A stretch of DNA of 64,000 bases from JAVBSX01 sp051660685 (GTDB taxonomy: Bacteria; Planctomycetota; Planctomycetia; Pirellulales; Thermoguttaceae): the NCBI GenBank assembly GCA_051660685.1, contig JBOFQB010000040.1, forward strand, positions 1-64,000, written 5' to 3'. Positions within the stretch are counted from its first letter, which is position 1. The number at the start of each line of letters is the position of its first letter. Under the pieces are notes generated by a model. The model had not been told where the DNA came from. It made no database searches and saw only the letters and a list, made by a program, of their open reading frames with translations. Below are positions 16,897 through 25,754 of the stretch, in pieces. The position numbers were made by a program, and so were the translations under genes.

Positions 16897-17970
16897 TCAC
16901 GCCGGTTTCGCCGGAATATTCGGACCTGTTTTGGCGATTGCAGACCGCATTTCTGTGTCCGATTGTATATTCTTGAGCCGGTAATAGTCCAATAAATTCA
17001 GTTTGCCCGACTGAATCGCTTCACTAATCGCAGTCGGAACTTCCGCTTCTGCAAGAACAACTTTCGCCCGACTTTCCTCCATCTTGGCAATGTTCTCTTG
17101 CTCCGTCGCAACCGCAAGAGCACGTCGTCCTTCTGCTTTTGCGCGAGCAACCTGAGTGTCCGCTTCTGCCTGATCCGCTTGCAATCTCGCCCCTATATTA
17201 CTTCCAACATCAATGTCCGCAATGTCAATCGAAACAATCTCAAACGCCGTTTGTGAATCCAGACGACGTTCCAAAACCGTTTTGGAAATTCGGTCAGGAT
17301 TCTCCAAAACCTCACCATGTGTTACTGCCGAACCAATTGCGCTGATAATCCCCTCTCCAACCCGCGCAATAATCGTCTCTTCCGTCGCCCCTCCAATCAA
17401 CTGTCGCAAATTGGCTCGAACTGTAACCCTTGCTTTGACTTTGAGCTGTATCCCATTTTTCGCAATTCCGTCCAGTGTCAATCGCTCTTTCATTGGAGTC
17501 GGGCAATCAATCACTTTCGGATTCACACTTGTCTGAACCGCTTCTAAAACATTTCGACCGGCAAGATCAATCGCGGTTGCGAGTTTGTAATCAAGATCGA
17601 CAATTTTCGCTTTACTTGCTGCAATCATTGCACGAACGACGAGACTGACATTTCCTCCTGCAAGATAATGGGCTTCAAGTGATTTCGCCGTTATTGTTTC
17701 GTCCAACCCCGCTTTGACTGCCATAATTTTTGCTCGGACAATGACTTCAGGATTAACTTTGCGGAATGTCATACCGAGTAGGTCCCAGATCGTTATACCA
17801 GCCCCGGTTGTTGCCGATTGAACCCAAATACGGAAGTATTTGACAAAAACCGCCAACATGATGAGGAAAAGAATGAGGACAAGAACGGAACCGATAATGA
17901 TTGCAATTTTAATCGGGTCTTCCTCAATCTGGGCAAAAGGGGCAATAAATGTTGTCATTGTTTTCATCAT
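16897..17970 (-). CDS. floA: Flotillin-like protein FloA
   Basis: The 357-residue protein fits FloA/YqfA (UPF0365): an N-terminal membrane-inserted segment (about 23-45), then SATTGAGITIWDLLGMTFRK and VIVRAKIMAVKAGLDETITA, a SPFH-type core, and a C-terminal coiled coil rich in A, E and K (EQENIAKMEESRAKVVLAEA). FloA scaffolds functional membrane microdomains and affects membrane fluidity. It is encoded 108 bases downstream of an nfeD gene on the same strand, the usual pairing of these two families. Bacillus FloA has 331 residues; the excess is the N-terminal extension. Confidence 0.93.
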   Translation of the reverse strand: MMKTMTTFIAPFAQIEEDPIKIAIIIGSVLVLILFLIMLAVFVKYFRIWVQSATTGAGITIWDLLGMTFRKVNPEVIVRAKIMAVKAGLDETITAKSLEAHYLAGGNVSLVVRAMIAASKAKIVDLDYKLATAIDLAGRNVLEAVQTSVNPKVIDCPTPMKERLTLDGIAKNGIQLKVKARVTVRANLRQLIGGATEETIIARVGEGIISAIGSAVTHGEVLENPDRISKTVLERRLDSQTAFEIVSIDIADIDVGSNIGARLQADQAEADTQVARAKAEGRRALAVATEQENIAKMEESRAKVVLAEAEVPTAISEAIQSGKLNLLDYYRLKNIQSDTEMRSAIAKTGPNIPAKPA

Positions 17971-18078
17971 TGAATTGATTATTCAGGTTGAACAAAGGAA
18001 GCACAGGAAAATTTCGCAAAAAACACAGAAACGAAATCAGCGGAAAGTGAGGATTCAAATCGGCTTGTAAGAGTTTTT

Positions 18079-18705
18079 TTATTGAAAAGGATCGGCAACA
18101 ACCGGTTCCTCTGTTTGCTCGGCTAATTTGTCAACGAGCTGCTTTGTACTCAATGCAACATCCTTTGACTGTTTATTGGCATCCTCGTTTTCCGCGCCGT
18201 TTCTCTCATTTGGGTTATTTGGATTATAAGGCCGGACAATAATTTCCATTTTGTTGACTTTGCGAACAAGGACGGGCGAACCGACATCAATTGGTTCAGC
18301 TTCACTGACTGCATCATAATGTTGGTTGTCGATTTCAACGATTCCGCCCGGCATCATCAACGAAACGGCAACACCGCGTTGACCAATCAGGTTTTGTCGC
18401 CGTTCTTCTTCAGGATCAGACGCAAGAGCCGGATCAGTTTTCGGGTCCAATAAAATTCGTCGACCAATTGGGGTTTTGGGCCAAATGATAAACAACTGCC
18501 AAATCAACAGCGGGAGAGCAACGAACAGGGCAATCGAGAACAATGTTCCGAACAGGGGATTTTCATAAAAGGCGAACAGGACAGCAACACAGAACAGGGT
18601 GAAGGAGAAAAAGGCCAAAAAACCGCCCGACGGAACAAACAGTTCCAGAACCGCGATTACGATTCCGGCTGCACAAAAAATGAGTGTCCAAATCCAAGAG
18701 GGCAT
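18079..18705 (-). CDS. NfeD-family membrane protein
   Basis: The 208-residue protein has an N-terminal helix pair and further hydrophobic segments (about 5-25, 28-47, 52-75), then a short OB-fold domain typical of NfeD: LIGQRGVAVSLMMPGGIVEI and the following VLVRKVNKMEIIVRP. The last 45 residues are polar and acidic. NfeD proteins partner SPFH proteins, which agrees with floA downstream. The ATG at 18705 gives the canonical membrane start MPSWIWTLIF; a longer frame upstream adds 50 basic residues that do not look like the family. The classic ClpP-like protease domain is absent, so this is the short NfeD form. Confidence 0.85.
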   Translation of the reverse strand: MPSWIWTLIFCAAGIVIAVLELFVPSGGFLAFFSFTLFCVAVLFAFYENPLFGTLFSIALFVALPLLIWQLFIIWPKTPIGRRILLDPKTDPALASDPEEERRQNLIGQRGVAVSLMMPGGIVEIDNQHYDAVSEAEPIDVGSPVLVRKVNKMEIIVRPYNPNNPNERNGAENEDANKQSKDVALSTKQLVDKLAEQTEEPVVADPFQ

Positions 18706-19000
18706 TGCGCTGTTCAACCTGTTCTCTCTGTACTTATCCTCGCTATATTGTATGACGTCTTGACGTCCGATTAAAACAATTCTACAGAATTCAACTCGAT
18801 TCACAACCGTTTTCCAACTTTTTCTCAACATTTGCAACCGTTTTCGACGACGCACAAAAGGGGGTTGAGAAAAACAATGTTGTCGATATGACGTTATCCC
18901 GTTGAAAGGAAAAAACGTCCTTGATTTTTTTGGTCCTGTTCGGAAGTGATGTTTGTCATAACCAAACCTTACGAATGTTTATTTTTTCGTCAAAATCACC

Positions 19001-19744
19001 GTGTCAACACGCCCTAAAATGGTACAAATGGATCACAAGATGCAGCAGACGGGAGATACAACTCCGCAGATTGGGCGAAGAAGACGATTCTTCTCACTTT
19101 GTCTTCTTACAATCGTCGTTTTGACCCTGCTGTTGATTCTGCTCGTTTTTGTTTTTTACTCGGCAATTCAGGTGAAACCGGCTTTTTATCAAACGGCACT
19201 TGAGGTGGAGCCGGAATCGCAAATCACACTGAGTCACACCATTGTCCAACGTTGTCAGGAAACCGTTGATCGGATTTCAACGAAAGATCGGGATTGGGAA
19301 CTGCAATTGGGACAAGACGAAATTAACGCCTATCTCGCAGTCGATCTGCTCAAGTCATATCCGAAACTGCTTCCTTCGGAAATCAAGAATCCGCGAATTG
19401 CAATTCAGAACGACAACCTAGAATTGGCGTGTGAAGTGGAAACGTCCGGCATTTCCGGGGTCCTCCATTTGACTCTCCGTCCAAGATTCATTAACCCCAA
19501 CCAATGTCTGCTCCAAATTCGTGCAGCCCATTTAGGGGTCGTCTCTCTTTCTCGTTCCAAAGTGTGTGACCTGCTTGGTAATCGTGTCAGACTCGCCGAC
19601 GTTCAAATGGAGCGAACAACCGATCAAGGGGGCCCCGCGCTGTTAATCACCTTCAAAGTTGATGCTAACCCTGATTTGGCTCTTCTTTTGAAACAGGCGG
19701 AGATTGTCGGAGATTCATTGAAAGTATTCGGCTCCTCGGAATAG
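19001..19744 (+). CDS. Single-pass membrane protein of unknown function
   Basis: The 247-residue product has about 30 polar residues, one membrane helix (FFSLCLLTIVVLTLLLILLV, about 30-53) and a soluble extracytoplasmic domain of about 190 residues. That domain has a regular beta-rich pattern (LACEVETSGISGVLHLTLRP) and resembles small lipid-binding or assembly-type periplasmic domains, but I cannot name the family. The start is uncertain: GTG at 19001 or ATG at 19019 or 19028, none with a good ribosome site. It lies 296 bases from the divergent nfeD gene, so the two probably share a promoter region. Confidence 0.6.
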   Translation: MSTRPKMVQMDHKMQQTGDTTPQIGRRRRFFSLCLLTIVVLTLLLILLVFVFYSAIQVKPAFYQTALEVEPESQITLSHTIVQRCQETVDRISTKDRDWELQLGQDEINAYLAVDLLKSYPKLLPSEIKNPRIAIQNDNLELACEVETSGISGVLHLTLRPRFINPNQCLLQIRAAHLGVVSLSRSKVCDLLGNRVRLADVQMERTTDQGGPALLITFKVDANPDLALLLKQAEIVGDSLKVFGSSE

Positions 19745-19875
19745 TCCTTATTTTTTGGCAAGACCGGAATTTTTGGGGAGACCAGAAAAAATTTTCGGTT
19801 GGAGGTGCTTTCTTATGTTAAAATAGCAAGACTGGTTAGTCTTTTCTGTTTTCTATCCTTTTTTTCTTGAGTCAG

Positions 19876-22455
19876 ATGAGCGTCGGACGTAAACTATTTC
19901 TGGGGATTACGGTTTTGTCGATTGGAACGGTTTGTCTTTTGACAACGATTCTGACCTATAACACGAATAAAATGGCCTCTTACTCGGAACAACGGGTCGG
20001 AGAGATGCGGGAATTACGTCAGGTTGATGATACGAAGCTGGATGATTCGATTCAGTTGGATTATAGGAATTTTAGTAAAAAAGCGGGTGATTTAACGGCA
20101 CATCTTGAGGAAGAAAATGCAAAGATGTTGGGAGCGGATATTGGCAACCAGATCAAGACGATGTTTGAATCGTCGATTGCGACAGGACGAACCGTTGCGA
20201 AGACGATTGGGGCGTACAAAACATCCTGTTTGGCGAACGAACTGGAACCGAGTCGCAAGTTGCTCGATTCCATCCTGCTCGATGTTCTTGCAGCCAATCC
20301 CAATTTTCAGGCGATTTATTGTGTTTTTGGTCCCAATCAGCTTGACAACAATGATTCGGAATTTGTCAATACGCCGACATCCGGCGTAACGGGACAGTAT
20401 TCACCCTGGTTTCATCGCGGAGAAGAAGGGAAAATTTTACAGGACTATTGTGTCGATTTTTCCGGGAATTACTTTACTGTTCCTTACACAACGGGAAAGG
20501 AATACGTTGACACCCCGCTCAATGACGAAGGAACCCTAGTCGTCGGTTTCTGTTCGCCAATTAGCGTTGGAAATAAAATCGTTGGAATGGTCGGCATTGA
20601 CATTAAACTTGCGACGATCTCCCGTCTTTTTGAGCATTTGGCCCCGCTTGAAACCGGTTATGCCTTGTTTCTCTCCCCTGAAGGTCTGGTTGCAGGTGCT
20701 CCCAAATCGGAACTGGAGTTGCTGAACCTTATTGCGGTTCTGGACCCAGACTCTCTCGAAAAACGAATTACCGAAAAAAAACAATTGTACAACGAAGCCG
20801 TTGTCAAGAAACAGGGGCAAGAGGACATTGATCGTCTGAAAAAGAATTATGAAGGAGTTCTGGAAGAGAAAGCGAATACCTTAAAAGCCTATAAAACGGT
20901 TTTTGGTTCGGACACAAATACGGCTCCTGAATCATTGCGGGCGTTTGTCGGACGCATTACCAAAGGAGAGGGAGGAATTTATTATGACGCCAAACCTGAT
21001 GAAAAGCTGTTTCCCATTAACGGTAATGAAACGTTAAAAATTCATGTTCCAATCCAGATTGGACAATCGGATGTCGATTGGACGGTTCTTATGGTTGTTG
21101 AAAAACGTAAAGTATTGGAAGAAAGTGTCAACATTACGAATTATACACAACAATCGCTTGTTAAAATTGACTCGGAATTGCGAAGTATTCAGAGCAAGTA
21201 TTCAGATCGGGGCAATGAGCTGACAAGTCGTTTGAGCGAACTTGCGCGACATTCGACTTGGATTGCTGTTGTGACAGGATTAGGTGTCTTGATCGTCGCT
21301 ATTTTGTTCGGGACTTGGTTTTCACGGTCTGTTTATCAGGCAATTCAGGCAAGAGATCATTGGTATACGCAGATTCTCGATCAGGCCCCTTCTCCGATTA
21401 CGGTTGTGGACATGAATCACAAAATTACCTTTGTGAACCGGAATGCGGAGAAACTGTTGAAAGAAAAAAGGGAACATCTCGAACGCCAATCTTGGGAATC
21501 CGTTTGGGAAAAAGGGGTTGGATTGAAACGGCGATTGCTGACCAATAAGGAAAGGGCTGCAAAACACGAGACGCTTGAGTTTTTTGCAAACACAACCTGG
21601 GAGATTTTCTGTGAAGAAATCGTTGATTCGAGGAACAAAGTGGTTGGTCTGAACGAAATTTGTCAGGATGTTTCGGCCCGGGAAAAAATCATTCAGGCTG
21701 CATTGGAAGTCGAAAATGTCGTTGGTCAAACCGCACTTGAAGTGGACAGTATTGCACAAGATGCGGCACAACTTGCCCAAAGTTCACAAATTCAGGCTTC
21801 ACATCTTCAGGACATTATACGGAATATGTCGGAGATGCACGATAAGACGGCACAAAATGTGAAAAATGCGGCTGATGCAAACAGTTTCACCAAAGAAGCA
21901 GCAGATGCGGCAACAAGCGGTCAAATGAGAATGACGAAAATGGTTGCGTCGATGAATCTCATTAGTGAAACGTCCAAGAACACGAAAGATGTTATTAAGA
22001 CGATTGAGGGGATTGCGTTTCAGACGAATTTGTTAGCACTCAATGCAGCTGTTGAAGCAGCTCGGGCCGGAACACATGGAAAAGGTTTTGCGGTTGTTGC
22101 TGAAGAAGTCCGCTCTCTTGCAACACGAAGTGCAAAAGCAGCTCAGCAAACAGCCGATTTGCTTGAGAGTAGTAATCAGCAGATCAGGGAGGGGGTTGAA
22201 ATTGCTCATTCAACTTCAGATGCATTGAATCGGATTGCAGATCGGGTTGCCCAATCAACGGAGTTGGTTGCAGCAATTACGAAATCTTCCAATGAACAGG
22301 CGATTCAGGTTGATTCGGTCAACCAAAAAATTGGTTTGGTCAACCAAATTACGGTTCAGAATGCAACAACGGCAGATGCAACGGACAAGGCGACTGCGCA
22401 ACTCAAAGAGGGTGTGACCCGATTGTCCGAATTGCTGATCGGCATGTCACGATAA
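19876..22455 (+). CDS. Methyl-accepting chemotaxis protein with Cache and PAS domains
   Basis: The 859-residue receptor has a first membrane helix (about 8-28), a large outer domain of about 430 residues that resembles dCache sensors (AIYCVFGPNQLDNN, then the GMVGIDIKLATISRLFEHL strand-helix), and a second helix near 460-480. A PAS domain follows (ILDQAPSPITVVDMNHKITF, about 500-600), and the C-terminal coiled-coil signalling part has the hairpin tip AFQTNLLALNAAVEAARAGT. No clear HAMP domain lies after the second helix; PAS takes its place. It should signal through CheA/CheW to the CheY-like protein and be a CheD substrate. An in-frame TTG at 19867 is an alternative start; neither start has a strong ribosome site. 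Confidence 0.9.
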   Translation: MSVGRKLFLGITVLSIGTVCLLTTILTYNTNKMASYSEQRVGEMRELRQVDDTKLDDSIQLDYRNFSKKAGDLTAHLEEENAKMLGADIGNQIKTMFESSIATGRTVAKTIGAYKTSCLANELEPSRKLLDSILLDVLAANPNFQAIYCVFGPNQLDNNDSEFVNTPTSGVTGQYSPWFHRGEEGKILQDYCVDFSGNYFTVPYTTGKEYVDTPLNDEGTLVVGFCSPISVGNKIVGMVGIDIKLATISRLFEHLAPLETGYALFLSPEGLVAGAPKSELELLNLIAVLDPDSLEKRITEKKQLYNEAVVKKQGQEDIDRLKKNYEGVLEEKANTLKAYKTVFGSDTNTAPESLRAFVGRITKGEGGIYYDAKPDEKLFPINGNETLKIHVPIQIGQSDVDWTVLMVVEKRKVLEESVNITNYTQQSLVKIDSELRSIQSKYSDRGNELTSRLSELARHSTWIAVVTGLGVLIVAILFGTWFSRSVYQAIQARDHWYTQILDQAPSPITVVDMNHKITFVNRNAEKLLKEKREHLERQSWESVWEKGVGLKRRLLTNKERAAKHETLEFFANTTWEIFCEEIVDSRNKVVGLNEICQDVSAREKIIQAALEVENVVGQTALEVDSIAQDAAQLAQSSQIQASHLQDIIRNMSEMHDKTAQNVKNAADANSFTKEAADAATSGQMRMTKMVASMNLISETSKNTKDVIKTIEGIAFQTNLLALNAAVEAARAGTHGKGFAVVAEEVRSLATRSAKAAQQTADLLESSNQQIREGVEIAHSTSDALNRIADRVAQSTELVAAITKSSNEQAIQVDSVNQKIGLVNQITVQNATTADATDKATAQLKEGVTRLSELLIGMSR

Positions 22456-22529
22456 AGGTTGCTGTTCTTCAAAGACCGGCCAAAATAAATCTTGAATGAA
22501 TGGACCGGTTTGACATAATGCTCCACAAC

Positions 22530-22554
22530 AACAGGGGACGTTCCCTGTTTTGCT
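22530..22554 (+). terminator. Hairpin with T-rich tail after the chemoreceptor gene
   Basis: AACAGGG (22530-22536) pairs with CCCTGTT (22543-22549) around GACGTT and is followed by TTGCTTG. It probably ends the receptor transcript; since it lies 28 bases before the next ATG, it could also influence that gene's leader. Confidence 0.5.
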
Positions 22555-22576
22555 TGTCAAGTGAAAGGGAGAATGT

Positions 22577-23689
22577 ATGTCAAACAAATCGGGTCGCAAC
22601 GTCGTCAGTTCAAGAAGTACCAAGTCAAAAATCGCACAACCAACAATCGCTCAACCAACAATCCCGAAATCTAAGGTTGCCCAACCAACAAAAGCTCCAA
22701 TAAAAGTTCCAACAAAAGTTGGTTCTTCTCAACAGACCCCTAAAGAGGGGTACTGTTTCACTTATGAAGATTTAAGGTATCTGCAATCGCTCCCCCTTCA
22801 TGAAAAAGTCCAGAAAACGCAGATGAAAATTCTGCAATGGTGCTTGCATTGGGATTGGAACGTCTACCTTTCTTTTAGCGGGGGAAAAGATTCAACCGTT
22901 CTTTACGATTTAGTCCGTCGAGTCGAAGAAACGTTCAACAAAGAGATACCCGCTGTTTTCTGTGATACAGGTTTGGAATATCCCGAAATCAGGCAGTTCG
23001 TCAAGTCCTACAAACGAGTTGATTGGGTTCGACCTGTAAAACCATTTTCCCAAGTTATTAAGGAATTCGGGTATCCCGTGTTCAGCAAAGATGTTGCGCA
23101 AACAATCAGCGGTTTCCGAAAAGGTTGGGCGTCGAGCAAACGAAAATTATCCGGTTTGAATCCGAAAGAAATCCCCAATGATTACATAGAACGGAAATAC
23201 GGCAAGTACCGATTTTTGGTTGACGCTCCTTTTTTAATCAGCGATCAATGTTGTGACGAATTGAAGAAAAAACCGCTGAAAAAGTACGAAAAAGAAACGG
23301 GACGAAAGTGCATGACAGCTCAAATGGCGCAAGAAAGTATCCGACGTCGGACGACTTATTTACGAAATGGTTGTAACGCCTTTCATTCATTACGACCAAT
23401 GAGTCATCCAATGGGGTTTTGGACCGAGCAAGACGTTTTGCGATACTGCAAGGAGTTCAATCTTCCTCTTGCCCCGGTTTACGGCAACATTGTTGAAGTC
23501 AAAAAAGGGAAGTTGGAGACGACCGGATTGGACCGAAGTGGTTGTATTTTCTGCATGTTTGGAATTCAACGGGAAAAAACACCGAATCGATTTCAACGAT
23601 TGAAAAACACACATCCCGGATTGTACCGTTATTGCATGAACCAGTTAGGTTGCAAAAAGGTCCTCGATTATATTGGGATTGATTACTAA
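22577..23689 (+). CDS. PP-loop ATPase of the PAPS-reductase superfamily, orphan
   Basis: The 370-residue protein has the PP-loop SFSGGKDSTVLYDL (about residues 96-109), then AVFCDTGLEYPEI, the usual second strand of PAPS-reductase-like enzymes. Cysteines are numerous downstream (SDQCCDEL, RKCMTAQ, RNGCNAF, GCIFCMFG, plus two near the end), suggesting a metal or Fe-S site. Members adenylate a substrate at the PP-loop; the substrate here is unknown, and no sulfate assimilation or DNA phosphorothioation genes are nearby. The first ~55 residues are a low-complexity tail of repeated AQPT, KVAQPT and KVPTKV words that looks added on. The ATG is preceded by AAGGGAGA. It stands alone between a receptor and a CPBP protease gene, which suggests acquisition. 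Confidence 0.78.
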   Translation: MSNKSGRNVVSSRSTKSKIAQPTIAQPTIPKSKVAQPTKAPIKVPTKVGSSQQTPKEGYCFTYEDLRYLQSLPLHEKVQKTQMKILQWCLHWDWNVYLSFSGGKDSTVLYDLVRRVEETFNKEIPAVFCDTGLEYPEIRQFVKSYKRVDWVRPVKPFSQVIKEFGYPVFSKDVAQTISGFRKGWASSKRKLSGLNPKEIPNDYIERKYGKYRFLVDAPFLISDQCCDELKKKPLKKYEKETGRKCMTAQMAQESIRRRTTYLRNGCNAFHSLRPMSHPMGFWTEQDVLRYCKEFNLPLAPVYGNIVEVKKGKLETTGLDRSGCIFCMFGIQREKTPNRFQRLKNTHPGLYRYCMNQLGCKKVLDYIGIDY

Positions 23690-23838
23690 ATCGGATCAAG
23701 CGGACAGAGATTGTACATAAACCGCGAGTAAAATGGGTTGCATGTATGGAATAATTGAGCATTTGGGATATGCTGGAAAAAAAGTGGGCTTGGTCACTTC
23801 CACCTTCTGTCTCCTACCTCCTACCTTCTGTCTCCTCC

Positions 23839-24813
23839 ATGATGCAATTCTTTGGTTTCGTCACTTTTGCAATCGGCGTTTACGTCTTTGGGCTGTACTG
23901 TTGGAACATAACTCAACAACCCAACTCCCGTTTAGCCCGTTTGGTTACTTTTCAACCGGGAAAACCCGTTCCCTGGACCGGATTGCACCTCGTTATACTG
24001 ATCGGCATCTACATCGCCGTTCTCGGAATCGCTGTCCAATTCGCCCGCTTCTTGCCAGTTTCCCCTTTTGAAACAAGTCCGCTCGATATTCAGACCCCTT
24101 TTGATGAAAGAGAACACTGTGATGAAAAAGAACACCTTGCGGAAAGGAACCTCCTCGTTGCCGATCAACAAAAGATTGTTGAGGAACAACAATTGGTGAA
24201 GGAACATGCGATCACTCAACTGTTTTTTCTTGCAAAAGACAAACCGTATGTCCTTGGGCTGATTTTTTTGACCGTCGTCGTCATTGTCCCAATTGGCGAA
24301 GAATTTCTCTTCCGTCAGCTACTTCAAAGAACATTGGAGAAATATGTTCCTGCTTTTTGGGCAATTTCCTTACCAATTGTCATTTTTGCGTCCCTTCATC
24401 TGCGAAACACCCCAGATGAGTTGCCCGACCCCGAAAACCTTTTTCGGTCACTTTGCGCCATTTCAATTGCCCAGATTCTCTTTTTGACATTGAGTTCGCT
24501 GTTTCTTTTCTGCACAACCCGAACATCTCTGTCCGACTTGGGTTTTTCACGCACAACATTCTCGAATGACGTGAAACTCGGCGCAATTGCCGGATTGCTC
24601 CTGATTCCCGTTGTCTTACTGATTCGGGTTGGAGCCGGTTCCTTGCTCGTCCAACTCGAAAACAGCGAATCATTTGCCGATTTCATTGCCCTGCTTTTTT
24701 TCGCGTCAGGTCTCGGTTTTATCGTTTATCGACGACACCAATTGGTTTCCAGCATCATCCTGCACGCCCTTTTGAACGGTTTGAGCTTCATCCAACTGCT
24801 CTTGATCGTCTGA
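23839..24813 (+). CDS. CPBP-family intramembrane metalloprotease
   Basis: The protein has about eight membrane helices and the CPBP (Abi/Rce1) motifs: PIGEEFLFRQLLQR with the Glu-Glu pair and Arg, then FASLHLRN with the first His, and ILHALLNGLSFIQ with the second His-Asn motif at the C-terminus. This arrangement forms the zinc-type glutamate/histidine active site within the membrane. It may process prenylated or other membrane proteins; the substrate is unknown. The start is uncertain. The frame extends upstream to 23755, but the pyrimidine tract 23805-23838 resembles the intergenic tract seen near 16800, 41045 and 56145, so the first ATG after it (23839) is preferred. An E/K/Q-rich linker lies before the catalytic part. 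Confidence 0.8.
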   Translation: MMQFFGFVTFAIGVYVFGLYCWNITQQPNSRLARLVTFQPGKPVPWTGLHLVILIGIYIAVLGIAVQFARFLPVSPFETSPLDIQTPFDEREHCDEKEHLAERNLLVADQQKIVEEQQLVKEHAITQLFFLAKDKPYVLGLIFLTVVVIVPIGEEFLFRQLLQRTLEKYVPAFWAISLPIVIFASLHLRNTPDELPDPENLFRSLCAISIAQILFLTLSSLFLFCTTRTSLSDLGFSRTTFSNDVKLGAIAGLLLIPVVLLIRVGAGSLLVQLENSESFADFIALLFFASGLGFIVYRRHQLVSSIILHALLNGLSFIQLLLIV

Positions 24814-24822
24814 CATTCAGAA

Positions 24823-25245
24823 TTACAAAAGGGTTCCCCGCTCTTTTTCCATAAAAACGCAATTGCCCCGATCATTGTAATGGACTCTGGTCATAAAATG
24901 GTGAATCAACAAGACCCCGCGACCTGTTGCTTTGTTGATGTTTTCCGGCGTCCTCGGATCACGCAAATTCTCAAAGTCAAATCCAGGTCCCTCATCTCTA
25001 ACCTGCACCTTGAGCGTCTTTTTGGTCAAGGAACAGGCAAAAGTAACTTTTTTGGTTTCATCACCCCCATTTCCATGATGAACGGCATTTGCAAGAGATT
25101 CTTCGAGCGACATTTCGACACTGAAAACATCGTGAGGGAGCCAATTTTCCTCTCTCAATTTCTCCAGAACAACTTGAATAAGAGCATGCGCAATTGTCAT
25201 ATCACTATAAAAAGATTGCTGATATGACCAGATAGTTGCAGACAC
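24823..25245 (-). CDS. RsbW-type anti-sigma factor / serine kinase
   Basis: The 140-residue protein is a bare GHKL ATPase domain: N box MSLEESLANAVHHGNG with the key Asn, G1 box VRDEGPGFD, and G2 box GRGVLLIHHF. Such proteins bind a sigma factor or phosphorylate an anti-sigma antagonist. The start is the GTG at 25245, chosen because GGAGA lies 7 bases upstream and the protein then begins with the typical WSYQQ strand; a longer TTG frame exists but has no ribosome site. The STAS-domain antagonist gene lies 146 bases upstream on the same strand, and the two probably form a partner-switching pair. The target sigma factor is not in the window. Confidence 0.88.
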   Translation of the reverse strand: MSATIWSYQQSFYSDMTIAHALIQVVLEKLREENWLPHDVFSVEMSLEESLANAVHHGNGGDETKKVTFACSLTKKTLKVQVRDEGPGFDFENLRDPRTPENINKATGRGVLLIHHFMTRVHYNDRGNCVFMEKERGTLL

Positions 25246-25391
25246 GGGATGATCTCCGAAAACGGCGAGCGAAGACACAAGGACGAAGTGGGACCTCAAG
25301 GACCGGCCGTTCAAACTCCGAATCGGAACGGAGAACGACCGGTTGACAACAACCGATTAGAACAGGGGTCAAGGACAAGACAAGAAGAGGT

Positions 25392-25754
25392 CTATTTCGT
25401 TTGCATGGTCAGAAAACGAATTGCTTCTTCTTCCGTTCTCTTAATCTGAAAAACCGTGTCAAGACGTGTAATCCGAAATGCTTCCATAAGATTGTCGTCA
25501 ATTCCACAAAGAATCAACACCACGTCCGACTCTTTCGCCTTTTTATTGAGGGTAATCAAGACTCTCAACGTCGAACTGGACATGAACAGAATCCGTTCAA
25601 AGTTAATGACAAGTTTTTTTTCATTTTTGTCCAGAAGTTCCATTAACTGCTCGCCCCATTCCTGAATGACCAGATCGTCGTTCAACTTTACATCCCGGCA
25701 AAGTACAATTGTCACATCTCCGACTTTTTTGACATCAATTCTGGGTGTCGCCAT
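25392..25754 (-). CDS. STAS-domain anti-sigma factor antagonist (RsbV/SpoIIAA-like)
   Basis: The 120-residue protein is a single STAS domain with GDVTIVLCRDVKLNDD at the front and the central helix after KLVINFERILFMSSSTLRVL. The serine in the MSSST loop is the usual phosphorylation site by an RsbW-like kinase. When unphosphorylated it should release the sigma factor by binding the kinase. A strong ribosome site (GGGGGAG) precedes the ATG. It is the promoter-proximal gene of the pair with the GHKL protein downstream. Confidence 0.9.
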   Translation of the reverse strand: MATPRIDVKKVGDVTIVLCRDVKLNDDLVIQEWGEQLMELLDKNEKKLVINFERILFMSSSTLRVLITLNKKAKESDVVLILCGIDDNLMEAFRITRLDTVFQIKRTEEEAIRFLTMQTK

